The notes: generated by a model not told the origin, from the letters alone. DNA of 64,000 bases from [Flexibacter] sp. ATCC 35208 (GCF_001975825.1 NZ_MTKN01000017.1:1-64000), one strand, 5' to 3'; positions 53,280-63,190 are shown, numbered from the stretch's first letter. Made by a program: numbers and translations.

Positions 53280-55385
53280 ATGTTTAGATTTCTAACTGCA
53301 GTGCTCATACTCTGTAGCATGGCTTCTTTTGCCCAAACGGATTCGCTCCAGACCACTCACCTCAATGAGGTGATTGTAACCGGTGTGACCCGTGCCACCA
53401 CCGTCAGGAAGAACCCCGTCCCGATCTCCGTCATTACCAAAAAAGAGATGACCACTCATTTAAATACCAATCTCATCGATGCAATTACGAAATCCATTCC
53501 CGGGGTATCCGCAGTGACCACCGGTCCCAATATTTCCAAACCGTTTATCAGGGGACTCGGCTATAACAGGGTATTGACCTTGTACGATGGGGTTCGCCAG
53601 GAAGGTCAGCAATGGGGGGATGAGCATGGTATCGAAGTAGATCAATATGGTATAGGTAGAGTTGAAGTCGTAAAAGGCCCGGCAAGTCTTACTTACGGCT
53701 CCGATGCCATCGCGGGCGTGATAAACATGATCCCCGACCTCCCAACCGGGGAAGACGGTAGACTCAAAGGCAACTTCATTTCAGAATACCAGACGAACAA
53801 TGGTATGATCGGTTCTTCCCTCGGCCTCTCCTATCATAAAAACGACTGGCACTATGTTTTTCGTCTCAGCGGTAAGTTGGCGCATAATTACCGCAACGCC
53901 GCCGATGGCTATGTATACGGCACGGCCTTCCGCGAATTGAATGGCACAGCTATGGCCAGGGTAGATAAAAAATGGGGCTATTCGCTGCTCGCCACTACCC
54001 TATATAATAATCTACAGGAAATCCCTGACGGTAGCCGCGACTCCCTCACCCGCAAATTCACCATGCAGGTGACCGAAGGGGTTGACGATGATATCAAAAA
54101 CCGTCCGATCGTTCCGGATCATTTACTAAAAACCTACACCATCAACGATTTGCATCAGCACATTCGTCATTACAGACTATACAATCGTACCAAAATCGGC
54201 AATTTCTTTTCTAATATCGCCTTGCAACAAAGCGTTCGGCAGGAATACAACCACCCCCTCACCCCCAAACAACCCGGTCTTGACCTGATATTAAATACCC
54301 TGAACTACGACTTTCGCTATAATCTCCCAACTATACAAGGTATAGAAATGACAGCCGGGGTCAATGGTATGTACCAGACTAACCGTAGCCAGAATGCCAC
54401 CGACTTCCCTATCCCTGACTACAACCTCTTTGACATCGGGGGCTTTTATTTCCTTAGAAAATCTTTCGGACCTGTGGATGTATCCGGAGGTATAAGATAT
54501 GACCATCGCCATATTCACTGGGATGATTTCCGCCAGTTTACCGCATTCGTGCATAGTTATAATGGTATCTCCGGCAGCGTGGGCGCTACCTATAATCTCA
54601 GCGAGCGGTTATTGCTAAAAGCGAATATCGCCAGGGGCTACCGTGCTCCCAACATTACCGAGATCGGCTCAAATGGCCTCGACCCGGGTGCACACATTGT
54701 GTATTTAGGCAATCGCAGTTTCAACCCGGAATTCAATTTACAGGAAGATATCGGCTTTCTCGCCTACCTGGGCGACCTGGATATCAGTGTGGAGTTGTTT
54801 AATAATAATATTACCAATTACATCTATCAGGCCCGTCTCAATGATGTGGTGATCGTACCTGGCAATGCGACCTACCAATACCAGCAATCAAGAGCAAGGC
54901 TCTATGGTGGAGAATTCAGCCTTAACCTTCACCCCCGTGCTATTAACTGGTTGAAAATTAACAATAGCCTCGCCTATACAGTTGGTTTAAACCAAAACGC
55001 AGCATCCATCAGGGAGCATGGTGATCAGGCAAAGTATCTTCCTTTTATTCCCCCGTTGCATGCGCGTTCAGAATGGAAAGCGGTGTTCCCGAACATGTAT
55101 GGTAAAATAGAAGTAGACGGCTACGCAAGACAAAACCACTTTTACGGCGTAGACAATACAGAGACGGCGACGGATGGGTATGTATTATTAAATATGGGGG
55201 CAGGCGGCACCATTGCAAAAAAGTTTGACCTGTTTTTCCAGGTAGATAATGTATTGAATACGGTTTACCAGGCCAATATGAACCGGTTAAAATATTTCGA
55301 GTATTTCGCTGCCTCGCCGAATGGGCGATCAGGTATATATAATATAGGTAGGAATTGCAGTATTAAAGTTTCAGTCCAATTTTAA
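53280..55385 (+). CDS. TonB-dependent outer-membrane receptor
   Basis: 701 residues. Signal peptide (to ~residue 19). TonB box-like region LNEVIVTGVTRATTVRKNP, plug domain (~30-150) with PFIRGLGYNRVLTLYDGVRQ and RVEVVKGPASLTYGSDAIAG, then a 22-strand barrel ending SIKVSVQF with the terminal aromatic. No N-terminal carboxypeptidase-like extension, so it is not a SusC type; the size fits metal or siderophore receptors. The Fur-family neighbour and palindromic operator candidate point to metal uptake (zinc, copper or iron). Its last 23 bp overlap the 3' end of the convergent gene. Confidence 0.9.
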   Translation: MFRFLTAVLILCSMASFAQTDSLQTTHLNEVIVTGVTRATTVRKNPVPISVITKKEMTTHLNTNLIDAITKSIPGVSAVTTGPNISKPFIRGLGYNRVLTLYDGVRQEGQQWGDEHGIEVDQYGIGRVEVVKGPASLTYGSDAIAGVINMIPDLPTGEDGRLKGNFISEYQTNNGMIGSSLGLSYHKNDWHYVFRLSGKLAHNYRNAADGYVYGTAFRELNGTAMARVDKKWGYSLLATTLYNNLQEIPDGSRDSLTRKFTMQVTEGVDDDIKNRPIVPDHLLKTYTINDLHQHIRHYRLYNRTKIGNFFSNIALQQSVRQEYNHPLTPKQPGLDLILNTLNYDFRYNLPTIQGIEMTAGVNGMYQTNRSQNATDFPIPDYNLFDIGGFYFLRKSFGPVDVSGGIRYDHRHIHWDDFRQFTAFVHSYNGISGSVGATYNLSERLLLKANIARGYRAPNITEIGSNGLDPGAHIVYLGNRSFNPEFNLQEDIGFLAYLGDLDISVELFNNNITNYIYQARLNDVVIVPGNATYQYQQSRARLYGGEFSLNLHPRAINWLKINNSLAYTVGLNQNAASIREHGDQAKYLPFIPPLHARSEWKAVFPNMYGKIEVDGYARQNHFYGVDNTETATDGYVLLNMGAGGTIAKKFDLFFQVDNVLNTVYQANMNRLKYFEYFAASPNGRSGIYNIGRNCSIKVSVQF

Positions 55386-56028
55386 TACCCAGCTGAATGC
55401 TTGGCAGTACACTCACCAGTCTGCCATCATTCGTCTCGGTAGCTCCATTATTATCTGAAAAATTCTGGTAGCGATAGACTTTGGTACGGATACCCAGTCC
55501 TATGTATGGATCAAAAACGATTTTATCTTTTGTGATCTGCCGGCCCAGCAGGATCTGGAAGCCATATACATTTTTGCTGGCAGAGCGTTGATAATTATTG
55601 TCATTGACGGCTACATCCTGGTTGGGGTAGAATACCTTCTTATATAAGAAGACGGGTTCGAAGTAAGTACCCATTGCCCTGTATAAACCATCTCTTGCAG
55701 AAAACAGGTACCACTTCAGGCCAGCCCTGAATCCCAGTCCTCTCCCATCTACAAACTGCTCGGTAGTGATATCCGGTTTTTTCTGTCCGACGTCGATTTT
55801 TTTAGACAGGAGATAATCCGGGTAATCGGTATAGATAGCTGATACACCGATTTCGAGGCTCAGCTTTTCGCTCAGTTCCTGCTCGATCGATACATCCAGT
55901 TCATTAATAAGCGTAGTAGGGTTTACCTTGATATAGGTAGACCTGCGAAAAGGGGATTTGCTATCCTGGGCAATAGCTGAAAGCATCCCCAGGAGTAACA
56001 GGCATGTAACAAGCAGTGGTCGTTTCAT
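55363..56028 (-). CDS. Secreted outer-membrane beta-barrel protein (DUF3575-like)
   Basis: 221 residues with a signal peptide (to ~residue 20, SAIAQ). The mature part begins with YIKVNPTTLINELDVSIEQE, then LGFRAGLKWYLF and FDPYIGLGIRTKVYRY, and ends GIKIGLKL, the pattern of small 8-stranded barrels and of DUF3575 proteins. The family call is tentative. It overlaps the TonB receptor gene tail by 23 bp in convergent orientation, and is 40 bp downstream of purN on the same strand. Confidence 0.65.
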   Translation of the reverse strand: MKRPLLVTCLLLLGMLSAIAQDSKSPFRRSTYIKVNPTTLINELDVSIEQELSEKLSLEIGVSAIYTDYPDYLLSKKIDVGQKKPDITTEQFVDGRGLGFRAGLKWYLFSARDGLYRAMGTYFEPVFLYKKVFYPNQDVAVNDNNYQRSASKNVYGFQILLGRQITKDKIVFDPYIGLGIRTKVYRYQNFSDNNGATETNDGRLVSVLPSIQLGIKIGLKL

Positions 56029-56068
56029 AAAGTTTAGTTACCAGCTTCTTAGCTGAAAGTATGACTGA

Positions 56069-56635
56069 TTATAAAGTCAATAATCGTTCCACAATTAGTG
56101 GATAAAACTTGTGTTCCAGCACCTGTACCTTCTTTGCGAGGGTCTCCGGGGTATCGTCCGGGGTGATGGTACAACGTTCCTGTAAGATAGTAGCTCCATC
56201 ATCATATTTTTCATTGACAAAATGGATAGTAATGCCACTTTCAGGTTCCTTTGCGGAGATCACGGCGTCGTGCACAAAGTGACCATACATGCCTTTGCCC
56301 CCATATTTCGGTAGCAATGCCGGATGTATATTAATAATACGCTCTGGAAATGCCTGTACCAGGTTGCCAGGTACTTTCCAGAGGAAACCAGCCAGTACGA
56401 TCAGGTCTATGTTTGCTTCCTTTAATGTCTGAATATAGTCATCACTTTTGAAAAATCTTTCTTTATCTATTAATATAGAAGGAATGTGTTCATTCTCTGC
56501 AATTGTAAAAACACCGGCTCCTGGTTTATTGCACAGGATGAGTGTAACGGCGGCTTTGTCGGAGCCTCTGAAGTGGTCGATGATCTTTTGCGCGTTACTA
56601 CCTGCACCGGAAGCGAAGATGGCTATATTTTTCAA
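56069..56635 (-). CDS. purN: Phosphoribosylglycinamide formyltransferase
   Basis: 188 residues. Transfers a formyl group from 10-formyl-THF to GAR in purine synthesis. Motifs: KNIAIFASGAGSNAQKII (nucleotide/GAR loop), LAGFLWKVPGNLV, and the catalytic INIHPALLPKYGGKGMYG with Asn and His, followed by the Asp in YDDGATI. I place the start at TTG 56635, where homology begins; the open frame extends 29 codons upstream, but no ATG lies nearby and a promoter-like box sits inside that extension. Confidence 0.9.
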   Translation of the reverse strand: MKNIAIFASGAGSNAQKIIDHFRGSDKAAVTLILCNKPGAGVFTIAENEHIPSILIDKERFFKSDDYIQTLKEANIDLIVLAGFLWKVPGNLVQAFPERIINIHPALLPKYGGKGMYGHFVHDAVISAKEPESGITIHFVNEKYDDGATILQERCTITPDDTPETLAKKVQVLEHKFYPLIVERLLTL

Positions 56636-56670
56636 GTTGAAGTTTGTTTGCTTTTTAAAGGAAGAAGTTG

Positions 56671-56678
56671 CAAAATTA
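56671..56678 (-). promoter_or_regulatory. -7 box upstream of purN
   Basis: On the minus strand TAATTTTG matches TAnnTTTG. A transcript from here starts about 30 bp before the TTG start at 56635 and would exclude the longer reading frame. No TTG element at the expected distance was seen. Confidence 0.45.
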
Positions 56679-57088
56679 GATAAATATCGGCAGATGTCTG
56701 GCAGGGCCTGTTTTGATCCCAAAATTTTCGGAGTATATTTGAACCATTCACAGGGAAAAGAGGTTAATTAAGGCAAGACACAGCTCTGGAATTTATCCCC
56801 TCCCTATGCCATATTACAATACATGATAATATATAGGTTTGCAAGGAAGCTAAGAACCCAATGTGTAGTTTATGACATTTATCATGTTTTTTCTTATGTA
56901 AAAGTATCTGATCAATACGCGCTTTGCCGCGTCATATATAGGGAAAAGGAATTAGTGAAGCAAGTAAGATTTTTTTATAATTGTTGATAAATTGTCAATA
57001 TTGTGTCTTATTTTTGCTGGCACTTTTTAAAGAAACTTAAGGTCAAATCTAAACTAAATAGGCTGTGTATCGTCGTGTTTCCATCCGT
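56679..57088. other. Upstream region of the alternative complex III operon
   Basis: Non-coding and AT-rich, divergent between purN and the actA operon. It holds the operon promoter at 56984-57016 and a second box TAGGTTTG at 56834-56841 without a clear TTG partner. No other feature was recognised. Confidence 0.5.
56984..57016 (+). promoter_or_regulatory. Promoter of the alternative complex III operon
   Basis: TTG (56984-56986), a 22-bp spacer and TATTTTTG (57009-57016) match the Bacteroidota consensus. The predicted transcript starts about 65 bp before the ATG at 57089. Confidence 0.6.
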
Positions 57089-58339
57089 ATGCGTAAGCAT
57101 TTTGTGAGTGTTCTTGTCCTATGCGTTGGTCTGATTGCTTCCTTCTCTGTAAAGGCGGCCGATCCTTCCAAAGGGAAAGCATTGTTTAAGGATAACTGCG
57201 CATCTTGCCACAATGTCCAAAAGAAACTAACTGGTCCTGCCCTGGCGGGTGTTGAAGGCCGTTGGAGTGATAAGAAGTTATTACACCAGTGGATCCATAA
57301 TTCAGCATCTGTACTGGCTTCTGGAGACCAATATGCAAATGCTCTGTACAAAGAGTACAATATTGCGATGCCAGCTTTCCCTTCTTTCTCTGACGCCGAT
57401 ATCGATGATATCCTGGCGTTCATTGCGCAGGAAGAAGCTAAAGGTGGTACTACTGATAAAATTACCAATCCAACTGGCAATCCAGGTACTAACCCTGAAG
57501 AAGGAAGCGCTAACAACAGCCTCCTTTTTGGTATTATTACCCTGATCCTCGCAGTAGTTGCATTAATTCTCCTCCAGATCAACAGCAACCTGAACAAACT
57601 TGCTGCTGACAAAGAAGGCGTAGCCGTTGCAGAACCTGTTCCATTCTACAAAAACAAAGCATACATCGCGCTGGTGATCCTGCTCCTGTTCATGGTTGGT
57701 GGTTATTTCACTATCAATGGTGCAATCGGTCTGGGTCGTCAAAAAGATTACATGCCTGAGCAGCCAATCTTCTTCTCTCACAAAGTTCACCCGGGTATGA
57801 ACCAGATCAACTGTCTGTACTGCCACGCTGGTGCTGAGAAGAGTAAGCATGCAATGATCCCTTCTGAAAACATTTGTATGAACTGTCACAAAGTGATCAG
57901 CGAATACAGTGGTGGTGATCTCTTCAATGCCGAAGGCAAGAAGATCAATGGTACAGCAGAAATCGCCAAACTGTACGACTACGTAGGTTGGGATGCTACA
58001 GCGAAAGCGTACACTAAACCAGGCAAACCTATTCCATGGACTAAGATCCACAACCTGCCTGACCACGTTTACTTCAACCACTCTCAACACGTAGTAGCTG
58101 GTAAGCAACAGTGTCAGACTTGTCATGGTCCGATCACGGAAGAAGATGAAGTTCATCAGTTCGCGGATCTGTCAATGGGTTGGTGTATCAACTGTCACCG
58201 TACTACCAAGGTGCAGTTTGCTGACAACAAATACTATAGCATTTTCGAGAAGTTCCACCAGGATGTGAAAGATGGCAAGATCGACAGCGTGACTGTTGAA
58301 ATGGTTGGTGGTACTGAATGTCAGAAATGTCACTATTAA
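57089..58339 (+). CDS. actA: Alternative complex III multiheme cytochrome c ActA
   Basis: About 416 residues from ATG 57089 (GTG at 57065 is the alternative). The signal peptide ends VKA. Six CxxCH haem sites: CASCH (Cys37) in an N-terminal class I cytochrome domain, then, after a membrane helix (~residues 150-170) and another (~195-215), CLYCH, CMNCH, CQTCH, CINCH and CQKCH in the pentahaem ActA domain. ACIII oxidises menaquinol and passes electrons through these haems. The N-terminal monohaem domain fused to ActA is a notable variant. First gene of the operon. Confidence 0.92.
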   Translation: MRKHFVSVLVLCVGLIASFSVKAADPSKGKALFKDNCASCHNVQKKLTGPALAGVEGRWSDKKLLHQWIHNSASVLASGDQYANALYKEYNIAMPAFPSFSDADIDDILAFIAQEEAKGGTTDKITNPTGNPGTNPEEGSANNSLLFGIITLILAVVALILLQINSNLNKLAADKEGVAVAEPVPFYKNKAYIALVILLLFMVGGYFTINGAIGLGRQKDYMPEQPIFFSHKVHPGMNQINCLYCHAGAEKSKHAMIPSENICMNCHKVISEYSGGDLFNAEGKKINGTAEIAKLYDYVGWDATAKAYTKPGKPIPWTKIHNLPDHVYFNHSQHVVAGKQQCQTCHGPITEEDEVHQFADLSMGWCINCHRTTKVQFADNKYYSIFEKFHQDVKDGKIDSVTVEMVGGTECQKCHY

Positions 58340-58468
58340 TATAATAAGTGAAGATAAATCTGGTGGAGGAAGCAAAGTAGTAGCGTAAAACAGATCGTTA
58401 TCATACCAGCTTCATACATCGTTCTTCATAATGCTAATTATAATCCGTAACTCGTTAGTATAAATAAC

Positions 58469-61400
58469 ATGGAGCAAAAAAAGTATTGGAAAGGCTTGGA
58501 GGAGTTGCACAATACCAAGGAACATCAGGAGATTGTGAATAACGAATTTAGAGAGGATCTGCCTTTTGAGGAGAGTGAAAGCCTGTTGAATGCTACTACC
58601 CCACGCAGGGACTTCCTGAAGTACCTGGGGTTCACTACTGCAGCTGCTACTATCGCTGCCAGTTGTGAGATACCTGTGAAGAAAGCAATACCTTATGTAA
58701 ATAAGCCAGAGGAAATCACTCCAGGTGTACCTAACTACTACGCTTCTACATACGCTGTTGATGGGGAGTTCGTTCCTTTAGTGGTGAAAACCCGTGAAGG
58801 TCGTCCAATTAAAGTGGATGGTAACGAATTGTCTTCTATCACTGGTACTTCCTCTACTGCAAGAGTACAGGGTTCTGTTCTGAGCCTGTACGATGCGGCC
58901 CGTCTGCGTTTCCCAACTATCGCAGGCGCTGAGGCTACCTGGTCCGAACTGGACAAACAGGTAGGCGCTGCCCTCGCCGGTCTGGCAGGTGCACCGGTTG
59001 TACTGCTGACTTCTACTATCATCAGTCCTTCTACTAAAAAAGTAATCGCTGGTTTCCAGGTTAAATATCCAGGCTTCCGCCATGTAACTTACGATGCAGT
59101 TTCATACTCCGGTATGTTGCTGGCTAACGAAGCTTCTTATGGCAAGCGCGCACTTCCTGCTTACCACTTTGAAAATGCCAAAGTGATCGTGAGCCTGAAT
59201 GCTGACTTCCTGGGTACCTGGTTAAACCCTGTTGAATATGCTAAGCAATACGGTTCTACTCGTAAAATCGATGAGAAGAAGCCGGAAATGAGCAAACATT
59301 TCCACTTCGAGAGCATGATGAGTGTAACCGGTGCAAATGCTGACGAAAGATATACACACAAGCCTTCTCAAACTGGTGACGTTGCGCTGGCCCTGCTGAA
59401 TGCATTGGGTGGTAACGTTAGCGCTCCTGCCATCACTGACAAACGTCTGGCAGAAGGTATTCAGAAAGCTGCGAAAGCCCTGCAGGCAAACAATGGTAAA
59501 TCCATCGTAGTAGCAGGTTCCAACGATGTAAACGTACAGGTTATCGTAAATGCGATCAACAGCCAGATCGGCGCTAACGGTACGACTATCGACTGGAATG
59601 CTACTGTAGGTTACCGTCAGGGTATCGATAGCGAAATGGAAACACTGGTGAAAGATCTGAACGCAGGTACTGTGGGCGGTCTGTTCATCTACGGTGTGAA
59701 CCCTAGCTATGATTACTACAACGCAGCCGCTTTCACAGAAGGTCTGAAGAAAACGAAGCTGACTGTTTCTTTCAACTCTCACAAAGACGAAACTTCCGAG
59801 AACGTTAAGTTCGCTGCTCCGGCTCACCACTTCCTTGAAAGCTGGGGTGATGCTGAAGGCCGCACCGGATATTTCTCCTTCATACAACCAACCATTGCGC
59901 CGCTGTTCAAAACACGTGCATTTGAATCTACCCTCCTGGCATGGAGTGGCAACACGACTGCCTGGGAAGATTTCCTGAAGAATGAGTGGATTGCTAAACT
60001 GGGTAGCCAGGAAGCATGGGACAAAGCGCTGCAGGATGGTGTGATCGAACCAGCTACTGCTCCTGCATTAGGTGGTGCTTCTTTCGCTGGCAATGTAGCT
60101 GATGCAGCTGCTAAAATCGGTAGCGTTAAGAAAAGCAGCAAAGATGGCCTGGAACTGGTACTGTATGAAAAAGTCGCAATTGGTAACGGTAAGGAAGCCA
60201 ACAACCCCTGGTTGCAGGAAATGCCTGACCCTATCACCCGTTCTACATGGGATAACTACGCTGTAATCTCCAACAAACTGGCTAAAACTTTCGGTAGTGA
60301 GCTGGGTGATGATTACGAAATCAACAATGATAAGACCGTTCTGAAAATAAAAGCCAATGGTAAAGAGGTGCTTTTACCATTGCTGATCCTGCCAGGTATC
60401 CATCCTGAAGTGATCGCGATCGCAGTTGGTTATGGCCGTAACGCTAACGCAGGTAAAGCTGCTGCTGGTGTAGGTAAGAACGTTTACAACTTTGTAAGCT
60501 TCAACGGTACAACCCGCGATTTTTACGCTCCTGAAGTGGTTGTTGAAAAAACCAGTCAGACTTATGAGATTGGTGTAACCCAGACCCACAATAGCTACGA
60601 AGGTCGTCCTATCGTTAAGGAAACTACCCTGGAAGAGTTCATCAAGAACCCAGAAGAAGTGAACGAAGATAGAAGAGAACTGGACCAGTTTGGTTACGAT
60701 GCTTCTAATCCAAAGGATAGCACCAGCAACTTTGTTAAGAATGGTACCCTCTACCCGGATGTTCACCAGTATCAGGGTATCAAATGGGGTATGTCAATTG
60801 ACCTGAACACCTGTTTCGGTTGTGGTGCTTGTACCATTGCCTGCCAGGCTGAAAATAACGTATCCGTAGTTGGTAAAGAGCAGGTGATCAAGGCGCATGA
60901 AATGCACTGGATCCGCATCGACCGTTACTTCAGCGGTGATGAGAACAATCCGGAAGTAGTGTTCCAGCCTATGCTGTGTCAACACTGTGACAACGCTCCT
61001 TGTGAAAACGTTTGTCCGGTTGCAGCTACCAACCATAGCTCTGAAGGTATTAACCAGATGGCTTACAACCGTTGTATCGGTACTCGTTATTGCGCTAACA
61101 ACTGTCCGTTCAAAGTACGTCGCTTCAACTGGAGAGACTGGAATGGTGCAGATAGCTTCGAGAACAACCTGTACGATGTAGGTGGTATGAACGATGATCT
61201 GACACGTATGGTACTGAACCCTGATGTAGTAGTTCGTAGCCGTGGTGTAATGGAAAAATGTTCTTTCTGCGTACAGAAATTACAGGATGCTAAACTGACT
61301 GCAAAGAAAGCTGGTCGTCCAATGAAGGATGGTGAAGCAAGAACTGCCTGTCAACTGGCTTGTTCCGCAGATGCAATCGTATTCGGTAACGTGAACGATA

Positions 61401-61573
61401 AGGAAAGCCGTATCTATAAAGTGCGTAACGAAGAGCAGAAGAGCAGAATGTACTATGTACTGGAACAACTGCACGTGCTGCCTTCCATCAACTACCTGGC
61501 TAAGATCAGAAACAAAGATGCTGAGCCTAAGGCAGAAGGTAAGAAGGAAGAAGCTGCTCATCATGAAGCATAG
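58469..61573 (+). CDS. actB: Alternative complex III iron-sulphur subunit ActB
   Basis: 1,034 residues. Tat-variant N-terminus (PRRDFLKYLGFTTAAATIAA). Residues ~70-720 form a molybdopterin-oxidoreductase-like domain that in ActB carries no cofactor. The C-terminal ~280 residues are a ferredoxin-like domain with four cysteine clusters: CFGCGACTIACQAENN (from Cys782), CQHCDNAPCENVCPV, CIGTRYCANNCPFKVR and CSFCVQ plus CQLAC. The domain order is a fusion of CISM catalytic-like and electron-transfer subunits, typical of ActB. Located 129 bp after actA. Confidence 0.95.
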   Translation: MEQKKYWKGLEELHNTKEHQEIVNNEFREDLPFEESESLLNATTPRRDFLKYLGFTTAAATIAASCEIPVKKAIPYVNKPEEITPGVPNYYASTYAVDGEFVPLVVKTREGRPIKVDGNELSSITGTSSTARVQGSVLSLYDAARLRFPTIAGAEATWSELDKQVGAALAGLAGAPVVLLTSTIISPSTKKVIAGFQVKYPGFRHVTYDAVSYSGMLLANEASYGKRALPAYHFENAKVIVSLNADFLGTWLNPVEYAKQYGSTRKIDEKKPEMSKHFHFESMMSVTGANADERYTHKPSQTGDVALALLNALGGNVSAPAITDKRLAEGIQKAAKALQANNGKSIVVAGSNDVNVQVIVNAINSQIGANGTTIDWNATVGYRQGIDSEMETLVKDLNAGTVGGLFIYGVNPSYDYYNAAAFTEGLKKTKLTVSFNSHKDETSENVKFAAPAHHFLESWGDAEGRTGYFSFIQPTIAPLFKTRAFESTLLAWSGNTTAWEDFLKNEWIAKLGSQEAWDKALQDGVIEPATAPALGGASFAGNVADAAAKIGSVKKSSKDGLELVLYEKVAIGNGKEANNPWLQEMPDPITRSTWDNYAVISNKLAKTFGSELGDDYEINNDKTVLKIKANGKEVLLPLLILPGIHPEVIAIAVGYGRNANAGKAAAGVGKNVYNFVSFNGTTRDFYAPEVVVEKTSQTYEIGVTQTHNSYEGRPIVKETTLEEFIKNPEEVNEDRRELDQFGYDASNPKDSTSNFVKNGTLYPDVHQYQGIKWGMSIDLNTCFGCGACTIACQAENNVSVVGKEQVIKAHEMHWIRIDRYFSGDENNPEVVFQPMLCQHCDNAPCENVCPVAATNHSSEGINQMAYNRCIGTRYCANNCPFKVRRFNWRDWNGADSFENNLYDVGGMNDDLTRMVLNPDVVVRSRGVMEKCSFCVQKLQDAKLTAKKAGRPMKDGEARTACQLACSADAIVFGNVNDKESRIYKVRNEEQKSRMYYVLEQLHVLPSINYLAKIRNKDAEPKAEGKKEEAAHHEA

Positions 61574-61702
61574 TCAGCGTAAGCTGGCTTTTTGCTAACG
61601 AGAACGAAAGATTAACAGAGAGATAAAGTTTTAAGTTTAGAACAATAAAAGCTCCTTATTCTGAAGCGCAAGTAAAGGTTAGGGGTTAAAGCTTAAAGAA
61701 TT

Positions 61703-63190
61703 ATGCATTTAAAGTACGAATCCACACTAAGAGAACCATTAGTTGATGGGGAGAAGAATTACCACCAGGTAACAGAAGATATCATCAGCCCTATTGAAGG
61801 GAAACCTGGTAAACTGTGGTATGTAGGCTTTTTCATTTCCGTAGCGTTGTTGTTATGGGGTGTTTTCTCCGTGACCTGGGAAGTTTATTATGGAACAGGT
61901 GTGTGGAACCTGAATAAAACAATTGGATGGGGTTGGGATATCACCAACTTCGTATGGTGGGTAGGTATTGGTCACGCGGGTACGCTGATCTCTGCGATCC
62001 TCCTGCTGTTCCGTCAGGGATGGCGTACAGGGGTAAACCGTGCGGCAGAAGCGATGACGATCTTCGCGGTAATGTGTGCCGGTCAGTTCCCAATCTTCCA
62101 CATGGGTCGTGTATGGATGGCCTTCTTCGTATTGCCTTATCCAAATACCCGTGGTCCACTGTGGGTGAACTTTAACTCTCCACTCCTCTGGGACGTATTT
62201 GCGATCTCTACTTACTTCACAGTATCTCTGCTGTTCTGGTATTCAGGTTTGCTGCCTGACTTTGCAACTGTGCGTGACAGAGCAAAGACCAAACTGCGTA
62301 AACTGCTGTATGGTGTAGCATCTTTCGGTTGGACCGGTTCTGCAAAACACTGGCAGCGTCACGAGGCCCTGTCTCTGGTACTGGCAGGTCTGTCTACCCC
62401 ACTGGTACTTTCAGTACACACTATCGTATCATTTGACTTTGCAACTTCAGTAATACCTGGTTGGCATACTACCATCTTCCCTCCCTACTTCGTAGCGGGT
62501 GCGATCTTCTCCGGATTTGCGATGGTAAATACACTGCTGATCATAGTACGTAAAGTATTAGGACTGGAAGACTACATCACCATGGGCCACATGGAAGCCA
62601 TGAACAAAGTGATCGTACTGACCGGTTCTGTAGTAGGTTGTGCTTACCTGACTGAGCTCTTCATGGCATGGTATGCAGCTGTACCTTACGAGTTTGCAAC
62701 ATTCTATAAATATCGCGCAGCTGGTCCGCTGGGTTGGTCTTACTGGATCATGATGACCTGTAACGTAATTACGCCGCAGGTGTTCTGGTTCCGTAAAATG
62801 AGAAGAAACATTGTAGTAACATTCGTGATGTCAATCATTGTGAACATCGGTATGTGGTTCGAGCGTTTCGTAATCATCTGTACTTCCCTGTATCGTGACT
62901 ATCTGCCATCCAGCTGGAGCTACTATCGTCCATCCTGGCCAGAAGTTGGTTTCTACATGGGTACCTTCGGTCTGTTCTTCACCTGCTTCTTCCTGTTTGC
63001 TAAATACTTCCCGGTAATTGCAGTAGCGGAAATCAAGTTCGTACTGAAAACTTCCGGTGAGAGCTTCAAGAGAGACAACATGGAGAAACTGGAGCCACTT
63101 TCCGCAGAGGAATTTGAGCACATCGCTCATAGTCATCATGATGACGACCACGGACATGCAGGTCATGCCGTAGCACACGCTCACAATTAA
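61703..63190 (+). CDS. actC: Alternative complex III NrfD-like membrane subunit ActC
   Basis: 495 residues with about ten transmembrane helices of the NrfD/PsrC fold (for example WYVGFFISVALLLWGVFSV, WWVGIGHAGTLISAILLLFR, VLSVHTIVSFDFATSVIPGW). This is the quinol-binding subunit of ACIII. The GHAGTLISA and HTIVSFDFA segments are typical of ActC. The C-terminal tail is exceptionally His/Asp-rich (HSHHDDDHGHAGH) and could bind metal, or be a lineage-specific ornament. It follows actB by 129 bp. Confidence 0.95.
   Translation: MHLKYESTLREPLVDGEKNYHQVTEDIISPIEGKPGKLWYVGFFISVALLLWGVFSVTWEVYYGTGVWNLNKTIGWGWDITNFVWWVGIGHAGTLISAILLLFRQGWRTGVNRAAEAMTIFAVMCAGQFPIFHMGRVWMAFFVLPYPNTRGPLWVNFNSPLLWDVFAISTYFTVSLLFWYSGLLPDFATVRDRAKTKLRKLLYGVASFGWTGSAKHWQRHEALSLVLAGLSTPLVLSVHTIVSFDFATSVIPGWHTTIFPPYFVAGAIFSGFAMVNTLLIIVRKVLGLEDYITMGHMEAMNKVIVLTGSVVGCAYLTELFMAWYAAVPYEFATFYKYRAAGPLGWSYWIMMTCNVITPQVFWFRKMRRNIVVTFVMSIIVNIGMWFERFVIICTSLYRDYLPSSWSYYRPSWPEVGFYMGTFGLFFTCFFLFAKYFPVIAVAEIKFVLKTSGESFKRDNMEKLEPLSAEEFEHIAHSHHDDDHGHAGHAVAHAHN

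Noticed and set aside
58469-61573. ActB as a molybdenum enzyme
   Set aside because: Operon context (actA-C-D-E) identifies it as the ACIII subunit, whose molybdopterin-like domain lacks the cofactor.
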